Positions 35,469 to 44,515 are shown, counted from the stretch's first letter. The stretch is DNA of 64,000 nucleotides from Cytophagaceae bacterium (GCA_027487695.1 JAIYDB010000024.1:1-64000); one strand, 5' to 3'. Numbers and translations: made by a program. Notes: generated by a model not told the origin, from the letters alone.

Positions 35469-37160
35469 TTACTGAGCTATACTTTGGCTTATTGATTTAG
35501 CCTGGGTATTTCCTAAAAGTAAGTTCGGAGCTAGCGACTGGGTAATGTAGTTATCTTCATTCATGAGCAATATATTCTTAACGCTCTTGAATTTAGGCAA
35601 AGCATACGGACTTCCAAAAACTATAAGAGTGATTTGGTTATGCTTATTTAACTTTTCTAGTAGATTAAGATATGATTGGTTGGTACGTACTTTACCGCTA
35701 ATGCCTTGGTTAATATTAAAGTAGGCCACCACCAACTTTTTATTTTTGAGCTTGGCCAATTGCTTAGTTTGCTTATTGATATTTTGAAGCGTAACCTTTT
35801 CAATTGGATAATTACCCAATGCTTTTACCTTTTTATCAAAGAAACTGGTATTACCTGAGTTTAAAGTGATAAAGGTTACCTTATCTGATGGGTTTAATAG
35901 TAGGCTTGGATTGCCTTTGGTAAACACAGCATCGGCGAACATTTGCCTAAGCAAATCATCGGTTTTTGGGAGGTTGAGTTGGGATACTAGGTTTTTTATT
36001 TCAATGGGTTGCAGTTTATGCAACTGTGCCTTGTGTTTGGCTTCTAGTATTTTTTGAACCTTCAGATTGAGTTCTGCTTCAGGAAAGTCGTTTGTGATTA
36101 CTGCATTCTTAATTACTGAAATTGCTTCTGGGATATACTCTGAAAAAATAAGCACATCGTTTCCTGCTTTTAACGCTTTCAGTTCTAATTCCCCTGGTTT
36201 ATGGTATTTGGTAACCGCGCGCATATTTAGGGCATCGGTAAAGACGAGTCCTTTAAATCCCATTTTAGCTTTCAAAATATCCTGTATCAGAATTTTAGAA
36301 ACTGAAGCAGCTTGGTTTTTTTGTTCGTCAATTTTTGGGATATTCAAATGTCCAATCATAATGGACTGTAAACCTTCTGCTATTAGTTTTTTGTAGGGTA
36401 CTAAATCGGTACTATCTAATTCTTCTAGGCTTTTATTGAGGGTGGGTAGGCTTATATGGCTATCTTTTCCTACGTTTCCGTGACCTGGAAAATGCTTGGC
36501 GTTTGCTATGATGCCATGGTCTTGCAGGCCCTTCATATAGGCTGTGGAAAGGCTGGTTACTAAGGCAGAATTATCACCAAACGATCTATTCCCGATAATC
36601 GGATTACGTTTATTGGTATTCAAATCAACCACAGGACTAAACGAAAGGTGCACATTAAGCAGTTTCATTTGCCTTGCGATATCTTTGCCCATGGCGTACA
36701 CTTGTTCGGGCTTGTTGGCACTGCCTAGCGTCATTTGCCTTGGGAAGCTTGGTACGCTATCTAATTGCATTCCCAATCCCCATTCGGCATCCATACCAAT
36801 GAGCAGTTTTGTTTTAGCCATCGCTTGTAAGCGGTTGGTCATGATGGCTTGCCTTACCGGCCCCCCTTTCATAAAAATGAGTCCGCCAATATGGTGGTTC
36901 TCAACAAGATTGGCTAGGGCTTTAAAATGCTTTTCACTTCGGCAACTATAAGCATCGGCCATAAAAAGCTGACCTATTTTTTCATCTAAGGTCATTTGCT
37001 GCAAAGTTTGGGTAGCCCAAGCTTCTGAAGAAACTATGAAAGAATCTGGCTTAGATTTAGTTGTTGGTAAATTACGGTCTTTAGCCTCATGCTCTGTAAA
37101 GCCAAAAACGATGGCTATACAAATACAACTTAGGGCAATAAGAATCCAAACTTTCCGCAT
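35469..37160 (-). CDS. GH3 N-acetylhexosaminidase-like protein (NagZ type), stand-alone
   Basis: 563 residues with a signal peptide or anchor at the N terminus (KVWILIALSCICIAIVFGF). The GH3 N-terminal barrel spans about 50-370, with 'LIGMDAEWGLGMQLDS', the NagZ catalytic loop K-H-F-P-G-H-G-N-V-G-K-D-S-H near 223 and the nucleophile segment F-T-D-A-L-N-M near 308. A GH3 C-terminal-type domain follows (about 400-560). NagZ-like enzymes release beta-N-acetylglucosamine from cell-wall fragments. It is closely similar over its length to the first half of the next leftward gene and lacks the serine-hydrolase domain, so the two arose by tandem duplication. Confidence 0.92.
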   Translation of the reverse strand: MRKVWILIALSCICIAIVFGFTEHEAKDRNLPTTKSKPDSFIVSSEAWATQTLQQMTLDEKIGQLFMADAYSCRSEKHFKALANLVENHHIGGLIFMKGGPVRQAIMTNRLQAMAKTKLLIGMDAEWGLGMQLDSVPSFPRQMTLGSANKPEQVYAMGKDIARQMKLLNVHLSFSPVVDLNTNKRNPIIGNRSFGDNSALVTSLSTAYMKGLQDHGIIANAKHFPGHGNVGKDSHISLPTLNKSLEELDSTDLVPYKKLIAEGLQSIMIGHLNIPKIDEQKNQAASVSKILIQDILKAKMGFKGLVFTDALNMRAVTKYHKPGELELKALKAGNDVLIFSEYIPEAISVIKNAVITNDFPEAELNLKVQKILEAKHKAQLHKLQPIEIKNLVSQLNLPKTDDLLRQMFADAVFTKGNPSLLLNPSDKVTFITLNSGNTSFFDKKVKALGNYPIEKVTLQNINKQTKQLAKLKNKKLVVAYFNINQGISGKVRTNQSYLNLLEKLNKHNQITLIVFGSPYALPKFKSVKNILLMNEDNYITQSLAPNLLLGNTQAKSISQSIAQ

Positions 37161-37203
37161 TTATTACCTAGCAATAAACCTGTTGTAGTAAAGGTGTTTA
37201 CTA

Positions 37204-37211
37204 CAAACATA
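37204..37211 (-). promoter_or_regulatory. -7 element before the stand-alone GH3 gene
   Basis: Read leftwards TATGTTTG, an exact match within the 71-nt gap between the two GH3 genes. This second copy may thus be transcribed on its own. Confidence 0.4.
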
Positions 37212-37231
37212 AACGGAAGAAACTACCAATG

Positions 37232-40207
37232 CTACTTTTTGGTAGAAGATTCTGCTGGAATATCAGGATTGTTGATGGTGATACTCTTGTAAACGGCTTC
37301 TAACATTCTGGTACGAACGTTCATATTGATCAGTTTCTTGTTATCAACTGAAGGGTAAACTCGGTTACTCAAGAATACAAAAACCAAGTTATACATAGGG
37401 TCTGCCCAAACACACGTACCTGTAAATCCTGTATGCCCAAATGCATTTACACCTGCGGTGCTAGGCAAGGCACTTAATGCCAAATTAGGGTTTACTTTAT
37501 CCCAGCCTAACCCACGATAACCTGGGCTTTGGGTAGCAATAAATGTATCAAGTGTAGATTTTTGGAAGTAATCTATACCTGCATAGCTGCCACCTTGCAG
37601 GTTCATATACATAACCTTGGCAAGGTCATTAGCATTGCCAAAAAGGCCTGCATGACCACCTATACCTCCTAATAAAGCTGCGCCTTGGTCGTGCACTAAG
37701 CCATGCACAAGGGTTTTGCGGAATAAAGAATCGGCCTCGGTAGGGGCAATTTGTTTTTTATCGACAGTTTTTTCCGGTATAAATCCTAGACTACCAGCAC
37801 CTAAATTGTGGTACATTTCTTCTGAAAAGCTTTCTACGGTTTCGGCTAGTAAAGTATCGGCAATACGCTTCAAGAAGTAAAAACTCAAGTCGGAATACTT
37901 ATAAGGATAGGTAGTGCTATCGGCATTCTTTTTTAATCTAGGCGAACGCAGAATTTGTGCCCAAATACTATCTTGAGTAAAGCTCGCGCTATATAAAAAT
38001 GGAGCTACTTTATTGGGAAAAGTATCTGATTGCACAGGCGAATACCAAAAACTTGATGGCCTGCCTGATGTATCAATTGTGTTTTTCCAGAATGGGATAA
38101 AGGACTGCAAACCAGCGGTATGCGTTAGTAACTGCCTTATAGTTGTAGTTTGAAACTGTGTATTTCTGAAACTTGGTAAGTAATCTGCCACCGTGCCATT
38201 TAACGAAAGCGCTTTGTTATCATACAAATACATAATGGCTTGCAGGGTAGCTGCAACCTTGGTTACTGAGGCAACATCGTAAATAGTGCTGTTGTTAATC
38301 TTAGTAGTATCCTGATAAGTAAGGGTTCCAAAGTTTTTCTGATAAACCACGGCTCCATCTTTCATTACCAATACTTGCATCCCTGGAGTAGCTTTGGCTT
38401 TAATGGCATCGTTGGCAATTTTATCTATGTTTTCTAATTCACGCATTTGCATACCCAAGGCTGCTGGGTGCCTATACGTGATACGACCAACTTCCTTCGT
38501 ATGCTGATGAAAGCCTAATGTAAGCGCCTCGCTCACATTCACAGGTAGCATACCACCGCCTGCACTACCTCCAAATATAATTTGAGGGGCAAGCCTATGG
38601 GTATAGGCATTATCTTCATACATACAAACTACACTAGGTTGCTTTCTGAAGTTTTTTAGGGAATATGGGTTGCCAAAAACCACCAAAATTACCTTGGCCT
38701 GCTTGCTCAGGTTTTCTAATAAACTCAGGTACTTAGGACTTATGTTCGTTTTAATGCTTGCTCTATTATTTACTCTGAACAAACCAACAATTACCGTATT
38801 CAAACCTTTAATTTTATCTAATAATGAATCGGTATAAGCAGGGGTGGTTTTATCGTCTATGTTGTAGTGGGTAAAGGTGCTGTAATTATCAAGCATTGCC
38901 TGAAAATTGCTCGGATTCTTGGCATTGATTGATATGCTGATAAAGTTGCCATTCAACTTTTTGATGGGCAACATGGCATTCTCGTTCGCTACTACTGTGG
39001 CGGCCTTTAAATAGGTTTCTTCAATAAAGGCTTGGGTTTCTGGTCGGTTTAAGTCCTGATATAAGTTCTTAATTTCTACAGGTTTGTAGTTTGCTAAGCC
39101 AGCAAAATACTTGGCTTCCAAAATTCGCTTTACGCTTTCTTCTAGATCCTTATAGCTTAAATCGCCTCTAACTAAGGCAGCTTTTATACTATCAATGGCA
39201 ACGGGTACATCCTCTGGAAATAACAAAATATCGTTACCTGCTTTTAGCGCTAAGACTTCTAAAAGACCAGGCTTATAAAAGCTAGAAACCCCTTTCATAT
39301 TGAGGGCATCGGTAAAGATAAGCCCCTTAAAGTTTAGCTTTTCACGCAGATATTTCTTTACAATATTGGGCGAAAGCGTACTCGCTCTATTAAATGCAGT
39401 ATCCATACTAGGCACGTATAAATGCCCTACCATTATGGATTTAATTCCTCCATTGATAAGCTGATTGAAGGGAACCCAATCCGTTTCTTCTAACTGACCT
39501 ACTGATTTACTGATTATTGGCAGCGAAAGGTGGCTATCAGATGCTGCATCGCCGTGGCCTGGAAAGTGCTTGGCATTTGCAAGGATTCCATTGTTTTGCA
39601 GTCCTTGCATATAAGCTTCGGAGAGTTTAGCCACTTGTTGTGGGTTTTCACCAAACGAACGGTTGCCAATTACAGGGTTCAATGGGTTGCTATTCACATC
39701 TACCACAGGGCTAAAAGAAACATGAACCCCTAATCTGCGGCATTGCCAAGCTATTTCTGCCCCCATTCTGTAGACCAAAGCAGGGTTATGGGTAGCCCCA
39801 TAAGTCATTTGTAAAGGATAAATAGGAGTACTATCTAAGCGCATACTTAGTCCCCATTCGGCATCCATACCAATAAGTAATTTAGTTTTGGCAAGTGCCT
39901 GCAACCTGTTTTGCATAGTGGCTTGCCTTGTAGGGCCACCTTGAAAAAATATAAGTCCTCCAATTTTACTTTCAGTAATTAGTTTAGCTAGTTCAGCCTC
40001 GTGCTTGGCATCCTTATTGGAGTAGGCAGCCACCATAAATAGCTGTCCAATGCGCTCATCAATAGATAGTTGATTGAAAATACTATCTACCCAAATGCTT
40101 TTTTTAGAAGGCATTATTGGCTCTTCAGGCTTATTTCCCCCAGCAAATACATTACTACTTATGAGTAAGGTGAGAACATAAAAAAAGACACTATATTGCT
40201 TAGGCAT
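37232..40207 (-). CDS. GH3 beta-N-acetylhexosaminidase fused to a serine hydrolase (class C beta-lactamase fold)
   Basis: A 991-residue exported fusion. Signal peptide about 1-23. GH3 N-terminal barrel with 'KHFPGHGDAASDSH' near 217 (catalytic His/Asp loop) and 'FTDALNMKGV' near 298 (nucleophile Asp). A GH3 C-terminal domain runs to about 575. Then comes a beta-lactamase/transpeptidase-like domain with S-V-T-K (S-x-x-K) near 647, Y-S-D near 772 and H-T-G near 925, so all three active-site motifs are intact. This fusion is a known Bacteroidota architecture for peptidoglycan recycling: one half cleaves GlcNAc linkages and the other probably acts on peptides or esters. It is not a resistance gene by this evidence. 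Confidence 0.94.
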   Translation of the reverse strand: MPKQYSVFFYVLTLLISSNVFAGGNKPEEPIMPSKKSIWVDSIFNQLSIDERIGQLFMVAAYSNKDAKHEAELAKLITESKIGGLIFFQGGPTRQATMQNRLQALAKTKLLIGMDAEWGLSMRLDSTPIYPLQMTYGATHNPALVYRMGAEIAWQCRRLGVHVSFSPVVDVNSNPLNPVIGNRSFGENPQQVAKLSEAYMQGLQNNGILANAKHFPGHGDAASDSHLSLPIISKSVGQLEETDWVPFNQLINGGIKSIMVGHLYVPSMDTAFNRASTLSPNIVKKYLREKLNFKGLIFTDALNMKGVSSFYKPGLLEVLALKAGNDILLFPEDVPVAIDSIKAALVRGDLSYKDLEESVKRILEAKYFAGLANYKPVEIKNLYQDLNRPETQAFIEETYLKAATVVANENAMLPIKKLNGNFISISINAKNPSNFQAMLDNYSTFTHYNIDDKTTPAYTDSLLDKIKGLNTVIVGLFRVNNRASIKTNISPKYLSLLENLSKQAKVILVVFGNPYSLKNFRKQPSVVCMYEDNAYTHRLAPQIIFGGSAGGGMLPVNVSEALTLGFHQHTKEVGRITYRHPAALGMQMRELENIDKIANDAIKAKATPGMQVLVMKDGAVVYQKNFGTLTYQDTTKINNSTIYDVASVTKVAATLQAIMYLYDNKALSLNGTVADYLPSFRNTQFQTTTIRQLLTHTAGLQSFIPFWKNTIDTSGRPSSFWYSPVQSDTFPNKVAPFLYSASFTQDSIWAQILRSPRLKKNADSTTYPYKYSDLSFYFLKRIADTLLAETVESFSEEMYHNLGAGSLGFIPEKTVDKKQIAPTEADSLFRKTLVHGLVHDQGAALLGGIGGHAGLFGNANDLAKVMYMNLQGGSYAGIDYFQKSTLDTFIATQSPGYRGLGWDKVNPNLALSALPSTAGVNAFGHTGFTGTCVWADPMYNLVFVFLSNRVYPSVDNKKLINMNVRTRMLEAVYKSITINNPDIPAESSTKK

Positions 40208-40244
40208 TACCTCAAATTCAGCTATTTACTATATATTTCGCTGG

Positions 40245-40274
40245 CAAAGCTAATCAATGCCAAGCAACATTCAA
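40245..40274 (-). promoter_or_regulatory. Promoter of the GH3-serine hydrolase gene
   Basis: Read leftwards: a TTG (40272-40274), 19 nt, then TAGCTTTG (40245-40252), an exact -7 element. Confidence 0.5.
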
Positions 40275-40302
40275 TTTACCTTGTAATAGTGCTTAAGGAA
40301 AT

Positions 40303-40896
40303 ATGCTGGAAACCCTAACAAGCATAGATAGAACCTTACTTCTATTTATAAACGAATTGCACCACCCTGTATTGGATGGAATAATGATGGCCTTTACGCA
40401 CAAGCTTACTTGGATTCCCTTGTATTTGGGCATTATTGGGTTTTTGGTTTATAGGTACGGCAAAAAGGCAATTAGCATTGTAGTGATGATAGTGCTTTTG
40501 GTAGTTGCTGTCGATCAGTTTTGTGCACGAGTATTAAAACCTGGTTTTGAAAGGGTAAGGCCTTGCCACGCCTCAGATTTGCAGCCTTATATCCATACGC
40601 CTTTAGGTTGTGGTGGTCAGTACGGTTTTGTAAGCAACCACGCAGCTAATACTTTCGCATTGGCAGCAATCATGTTTTTAATGTTCAATTACAGACACCC
40701 TAAGGTAAAATGGCTTTTCGTTTGGACATTCCTAGTTTCCTATTCTAGAGTGTATTTAGCTGCCCATTACCCTGCCGATGTAGTGGCCGGTTCGCTAGTT
40801 GGAGGTGTTTTTGCGGCTGTGTTTTATTACTTTTATAGAAGGCTAGCTTCTATGCTAGGCGATAACAGTTTCTTTTTAATAAAGGCACTTCGATAA
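40303..40896 (+). CDS. PAP2-family membrane phosphatase
   Basis: 197 residues with about six membrane helices. The three PAP2 motifs are present: K-P-G-F-E-R-V-R-P near 79-87, S-N-H-A-A-N near 109-114 (with Asn in place of the usual Gly of P-S-G-H) and S-R-V-Y-L-A-A-H-Y-P-A-D near 147-158. These position the catalytic histidines at the periplasmic face. Likely substrate is undecaprenyl diphosphate or another lipid phosphate, which would fit the neighbouring cell-wall and glycan genes. Substrate is inferred only. Confidence 0.92.
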   Translation: MLETLTSIDRTLLLFINELHHPVLDGIMMAFTHKLTWIPLYLGIIGFLVYRYGKKAISIVVMIVLLVVAVDQFCARVLKPGFERVRPCHASDLQPYIHTPLGCGGQYGFVSNHAANTFALAAIMFLMFNYRHPKVKWLFVWTFLVSYSRVYLAAHYPADVVAGSLVGGVFAAVFYYFYRRLASMLGDNSFFLIKALR

Positions 40897-40937
40897 AATA
40901 CTGTAATCTTGCAGGCGTTTTACCTGCATTAGCTACT

Positions 40938-41699
40938 ATGAAACTCGCATTTCGCAAACAAGGAGAAGGAAGTAAGAACCTAATTATATGCCACGGTGTA
41001 TTTGGCTCCTCAGATAACTGGCTCACTGTAAGTAAACTGCTTTCTCCAGCATATACCATTTGGATGGTTGATATGCGCAACCACGGCCGAAGTGAACATA
41101 CAGAAGTGCATAGTTATGAAGCTATGGCTGCCGATTTGGTAGAATTTATTACCGACCATCACTTACTAGGTGCTGTACTGCTTGGGCATAGTATGGGTGG
41201 AAAAGCTGTAATGCAATTCGCTTGGAAGCATAGCCATTTAATCAGCAAGTTAGTTGTGGTTGACATTGCTCCTCGTTTTTACGGAAAGCACCACGATAAT
41301 ATATTAGAGGGCTTAGCAGCTATCCCAATTGCTACTTTGCAAAATAGACAAGATGCCGATACAATTTTGTCCCAATATGTTAAAGAATCAGATACACGTC
41401 AGTTTCTACTTAAAAACCTTTATAGAAAAGAAGAAGGTGGTTTCGGTTGGAGAATAAACTTGCCAACACTTAAAAATACCATTGAAAATATAGGCGAAAG
41501 CTTGCCAGAAACAGCTGAAATTGCCTTGCCTACACTGTTTATAAGAGGTGAATTAAGTTACTATATTAGAGATACAGACCTTGAACTAATAGGACAAATT
41601 TTTAAAGATTACCAGTTAGTAACCATAGCCAATGCGGGTCATTGGGTACAAGCTGAACAGCCTAAGGCATTTGCCGAGGCACTTAATGCGTTTATATAA
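40938..41699 (+). CDS. Alpha/beta-hydrolase (YbfF-like esterase)
   Basis: 253 residues, cytoplasmic. Oxyanion-hole H-G-V-F-G-S-S-D-N-W near 21-30, 'DMRNHGRSEHT', nucleophile elbow G-H-S-M-G-G at 84-89 (Ser86), and the catalytic His in 'ANAGHWVQAEQP' near 238. The pattern matches the YbfF/acyl-esterase subgroup, which hydrolyses short acyl esters or acyl-CoA; the natural substrate is unknown. It is followed after 2 nt by a lipoprotein gene, suggesting cotranscription. Confidence 0.92.
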   Translation: MKLAFRKQGEGSKNLIICHGVFGSSDNWLTVSKLLSPAYTIWMVDMRNHGRSEHTEVHSYEAMAADLVEFITDHHLLGAVLLGHSMGGKAVMQFAWKHSHLISKLVVVDIAPRFYGKHHDNILEGLAAIPIATLQNRQDADTILSQYVKESDTRQFLLKNLYRKEEGGFGWRINLPTLKNTIENIGESLPETAEIALPTLFIRGELSYYIRDTDLELIGQIFKDYQLVTIANAGHWVQAEQPKAFAEALNAFI

Positions 41700-41701
41700 T
41701 T

Positions 41702-42553
41702 GTGAAGAGTTTTAGTAAGTACATATTGGTGTTTTTAATGTTAGCAGTTGCTTTTAGTGCCTGCCAGCAAAAACGCTATTACGATTATATTATGGACGAT
41801 AACGGTACCGATAAACCCGTTATCTATAAAGATACCCTTGCCAGCGATAAGCGCAAGGAAAGGGTAAAGAAACCTAAACGCAAAACTTTTTACGGTATTA
41901 AAACACGTAAAGCATACACCAAAACGGTGAAAGGTAGAAATGTTACCTATGAGTTATTCTATATTTTAAAGAAGCCGCAACCTCCGCAGCCATTTGTGAA
42001 AGATATCTATTGGTTTCACACCAAAAGAAGGCAAGTTATTGTAGGAGCTATCCCTGAAAAGGAAAAGCGATACGCAAAAATTATGCACGGCCCTTACCGC
42101 AAGGTTTTGAACAAGCAAACCGTGGAAGAGGGTATCTTTTATTTGGGAGCCAAACACGGCCGATGGGAAAAATATGAGACAGGTGAGCAAGAGATATTGG
42201 CCGATAAATTAAAGTATTACAAAGGTCATTCTAAGGAAGCCTTAATTACTTACTACGACTTGGAAAAGACCAAGGTAAAGGAAGTTATCCCTGTAATCAA
42301 CGGTAAAAAGGAAGGAGAATACCTGTTCTTTACGCCTGCTGGTGTGCTTATTGAAACAGGCAAATACGAAAACGATATTAAGGTAGGGCAGTGGAAAGAA
42401 TTCTTTGAACAGAAAGGACGTATCAAAAAAATATGGCAGCATGCACCTGATGGCTTTGCTACAAGTTTTGTGGGTTACCTGATGTATGAATACGACTTCA
42501 ATGGGATAATGACATATTCCAAGGAGGAAGAGGACAAAAAGAAGAAAAAATAG
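41702..42553 (+). CDS. MORN-repeat-like lipoprotein
   Basis: 283 residues; GTG start followed by a lipoprotein signal (YILVFLMLAVAFSAC, Cys near residue 20). The mature protein is rich in Lys and Tyr. In the second half it has imperfect repeats of the G-x-x-x-G-x-W/E-x-x-Y/F type ('GAKHGRWEKYET', 'GKKEGEYLFFTPAGVLIETGKYENDIKVGQWKEFF'). These are the MORN/YwqK-like repeats common in Bacteroidota lipoproteins, with no known activity. The C terminus is a Lys/Glu run. Probably in an operon with the alpha/beta-hydrolase. Confidence 0.85.
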   Translation: MKSFSKYILVFLMLAVAFSACQQKRYYDYIMDDNGTDKPVIYKDTLASDKRKERVKKPKRKTFYGIKTRKAYTKTVKGRNVTYELFYILKKPQPPQPFVKDIYWFHTKRRQVIVGAIPEKEKRYAKIMHGPYRKVLNKQTVEEGIFYLGAKHGRWEKYETGEQEILADKLKYYKGHSKEALITYYDLEKTKVKEVIPVINGKKEGEYLFFTPAGVLIETGKYENDIKVGQWKEFFEQKGRIKKIWQHAPDGFATSFVGYLMYEYDFNGIMTYSKEEEDKKKKK

Positions 42554-42607
42554 CCTTATTTTATGGTTTAAAGGTACATATATAGTTTTTTATACAAGCA
42601 ATGGTAT

Positions 42608-42615
42608 TACATTTG
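42608..42615 (+). promoter_or_regulatory. -7 promoter element of the SUMF1-like gene
   Basis: TACATTTG, an exact TAnnTTTG match, 25 nt before the ATG. Confidence 0.5.
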
Positions 42616-42640
42616 GATTAAATACCACATAACCAAAAAA

Positions 42641-43729
42641 ATGAAAGTATTAACTATCCTAGTTGCGCTATTAGTTTCAATTACTAGTGTTTCAGCGCAA
42701 GCAAAAAAACAGCCTGCTAAATCAAAAAAAGTTACTACAGCATCAAAAAAAGCTACTTCAAAATCTGATGCTTATATATTAGTAAGCTCTACAGCAAAAG
42801 GAAGCTTATTTTTAGATGGTAAGGCAAGTGGTTCTGTAACACCAAAAACTCCTTTAAAAGTTAACCTGCCTGCTATGGGTAGCTTTAAAGTAAAGGTAGT
42901 TTCTGCTGAAAACTCGAAAGATGTTTTAGAGCAAGTTGTTAAAGTTACAGCTAAAGGACAAACCCTTGTCGATTTAGATTTAGCTTCAGTAATCAAAACT
43001 AGAAAAGACAAAGAAGCAGAAGCTGAACGCAAAAAGCCTTTCATCTCCAAATTGGTAGGTAAACTAATTATGGTTGAAGGTGGTGAATTCAATATGGGTT
43101 GCACTGCTGAACAAACTGAGTTTTGTGAGCCAGCGGAAAAGCCATCTCACAGAGTGAAAGTAGGTAATTTCTATATGGGTGAATCGGAAATTACCCAAGG
43201 TCAGTGGATTGCTGTAATGGGCGATAACCCAAGCAAGTTCCCAGATTGTAAAGAATGTCCGGTTGAAAATGTAAGTATGGACGATATCAATGCTTTTATT
43301 AAAGAATTGAACCGTAGAGAAGGTGCTGACAAATACCGGCTACCTACAGAAGCTGAGTGGGAATATGCTGCCAAAGGCGGTAACAAACCTCACGGATTTA
43401 TGTACAGTGGTGGCAAGGAGCTAAATGAAGTTGGCTGGTTTAAAGAAAATAGTGGAGGCAAAACGCACCCTGTTAAGACTAAAACTGCTAACAACCTTGG
43501 CTTTTATGATATGAATGGTAATGTAGATGAGTGGTGTGTTGATAACTATGAAGCCTACGGAACCGATTTTGAAGAAAATCCTAAAGTAAGCAATGGCGAT
43601 AAGTACTATGTAGTACGCGGTGGTTCTTGGGGCGATGTACCTGCAGATTGCAGAGTTACCGTGCGTGACCAAGAAGAGCGCAAAGCCAGGTTCGATACCT
43701 TTGGTTTCCGTATAGTAAGGAATTACTAG
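42641..43729 (+). CDS. PEGA plus SUMF1/FGE-sulfatase-fold exported protein
   Basis: 362 residues. Signal peptide (LTILVALLVSITSVSAQA), a Lys/Ser/Thr-rich linker, then a PEGA-like beta domain (about 43-118: 'KGSLFLDGKASGSVTPKTPLKVNLP'). The SUMF1 fold occupies about 140-362: 'MVEGGEFNMGC', 'GESEITQGQWIAVMGDNPSKF', 'RLPTEAEWEYAAKGG', 'DMNGNVDEWC', 'VVRGGSWGD' and 'FGFRIVR'. True formylglycine-generating enzymes need a pair of cysteines after R-G-G-S; here only one Cys (in 'ADCRVTVRD') follows, so it is unlikely to mature sulfatases. A structural or adaptor role, as for GldK-like proteins, is more plausible. Confidence 0.92.
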   Translation: MKVLTILVALLVSITSVSAQAKKQPAKSKKVTTASKKATSKSDAYILVSSTAKGSLFLDGKASGSVTPKTPLKVNLPAMGSFKVKVVSAENSKDVLEQVVKVTAKGQTLVDLDLASVIKTRKDKEAEAERKKPFISKLVGKLIMVEGGEFNMGCTAEQTEFCEPAEKPSHRVKVGNFYMGESEITQGQWIAVMGDNPSKFPDCKECPVENVSMDDINAFIKELNRREGADKYRLPTEAEWEYAAKGGNKPHGFMYSGGKELNEVGWFKENSGGKTHPVKTKTANNLGFYDMNGNVDEWCVDNYEAYGTDFEENPKVSNGDKYYVVRGGSWGDVPADCRVTVRDQEERKARFDTFGFRIVRNY

Positions 43730-43754
43730 TCAATTTAGAATTGATTATAAATAT

Positions 43755-43794
43755 AAAAGCAGCGAGGTGACTCGCTGCTTTTTTGATGGTTAAT
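43755..43794 (+). terminator. Terminator after the SUMF1-like gene; copy 1 of a 40-nt exact repeat
   Basis: GCAGCGAG-GTGA-CTCGCTGC followed by TTTTTT. The 40 nt from AAAAGCAGC to GGTTAAT are repeated exactly at 44476-44515. Confidence 0.9.
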
Positions 43795-43805
43795 TATAAC
43801 TCAAA

Positions 43806-44321
43806 TTACCTTGCTCTCTCAAAGCTTATTGGTCTGAACTCCCATTTGTGCAGGTAGTAGTCATTTTCTACTACGCGCTTTCCGTTTGAAAAGGCAAGAA
43901 AGGGATTTTCAGATGCTGAACTCGCAGTATCGGCAAAGTAAACGCTATCACGAGCATCGCCCCAATAAGGGCGATAGTTGTAATGCGTTACCTTTCCATT
44001 AGCAAAATGCAATTCAAGCCTTTCAAATTGACCCCAATTACGTGTTGAGGTAAATGGGGTATTTTGAAAAGTTTTTTGATTTGATTTAACTGAAATAGTA
44101 AGCCTTTCAATTGATCCATTTTTTACAAATAAGGAATCAATGAATCTTCCTTCCCTTCTGGTATTTGAGGAGTCATAAAATGCCTTTAAAGTAAAATCAT
44201 AACCAGTATTATTGGTTATTTGGTAAACTGATTTGGTTAAAAGCCTTGGGACCGACTCAGGAACGCTATCACAAGAGAAAAACACCATAATAAGGAAAAC
44301 TATTACTAAAACTTGTTTCAT
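43806..44321 (-). CDS. Lipoprotein of unknown function
   Basis: 171 residues when started at the ATG at 44321. The start is chosen because it puts a lipoprotein signal first (KQVLVIVFLIMVFFSC, Cys about 17). The frame stays open for 17 codons upstream. The mature part is beta-rich ('VYQITNNTGYDFTLKAFYDSS', 'IERLTISVKSNQK', 'LELHFANGKVTHYNY'). I recognise no family. It lies between two copies of a 40-nt terminator repeat and may have been inserted or duplicated as a cassette. A short truncated coding frame precedes it on the same strand. Confidence 0.78.
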   Translation of the reverse strand: MKQVLVIVFLIMVFFSCDSVPESVPRLLTKSVYQITNNTGYDFTLKAFYDSSNTRREGRFIDSLFVKNGSIERLTISVKSNQKTFQNTPFTSTRNWGQFERLELHFANGKVTHYNYRPYWGDARDSVYFADTASSASENPFLAFSNGKRVVENDYYLHKWEFRPISFERAR

Positions 44322-44328
44322 AACGCTC

Positions 44329-44409
44329 CTAATTGGTTGTTTCAATATCTTCAAAGTTGGCATCTGATCCAAAACGGTTACAAGGGGTTGCTACCCAATA
44401 ATCAAACAT
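44329..44409 (-). pseudogene. Short ORF, possible gene remnant upstream of the lipoprotein
   Basis: A leftward frame ending in TAG at 44329 encodes N-P-T-E-D-K-I-E-E then MFDYWVATPCNRFGSDANFE and D-I-E-T-T-N. The first ATG leaves 26 residues, but the frame is open further upstream without a start, into the terminator repeat. It reads like the end of a larger protein cut at the repeat. It stops 8 nt before the lipoprotein ATG. Function unknown. Confidence 0.35.
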
Positions 44410-44475
44410 TTCTTCGATTTTATCTTCAGTAGGGTTATCGTAATTATTAATTATAAAGTTAATAACTAATACCCA

Positions 44476-44515
44476 AAAAGCAGCGAGGTGACTCGCTGCT
44501 TTTTTGATGGTTAAT
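44476..44515 (+). repeat. Copy 2 of the 40-nt terminator repeat
   Basis: Identical over 40 nt to 43755-43794, including the hairpin, T run and the following GATGGTTAAT. Here no rightward gene precedes it closely, so its presence is not explained by termination alone. Leftward it would lie between the 72-residue membrane protein gene and the remnant ORF. Confidence 0.9.

Noticed and set aside
37232-40207. Beta-lactamase resistance function of the C-terminal domain
   Set aside because: The fusion to a NagZ-like domain is a known cell-wall recycling architecture, and serine-hydrolase motifs alone do not show antibiotic hydrolysis.
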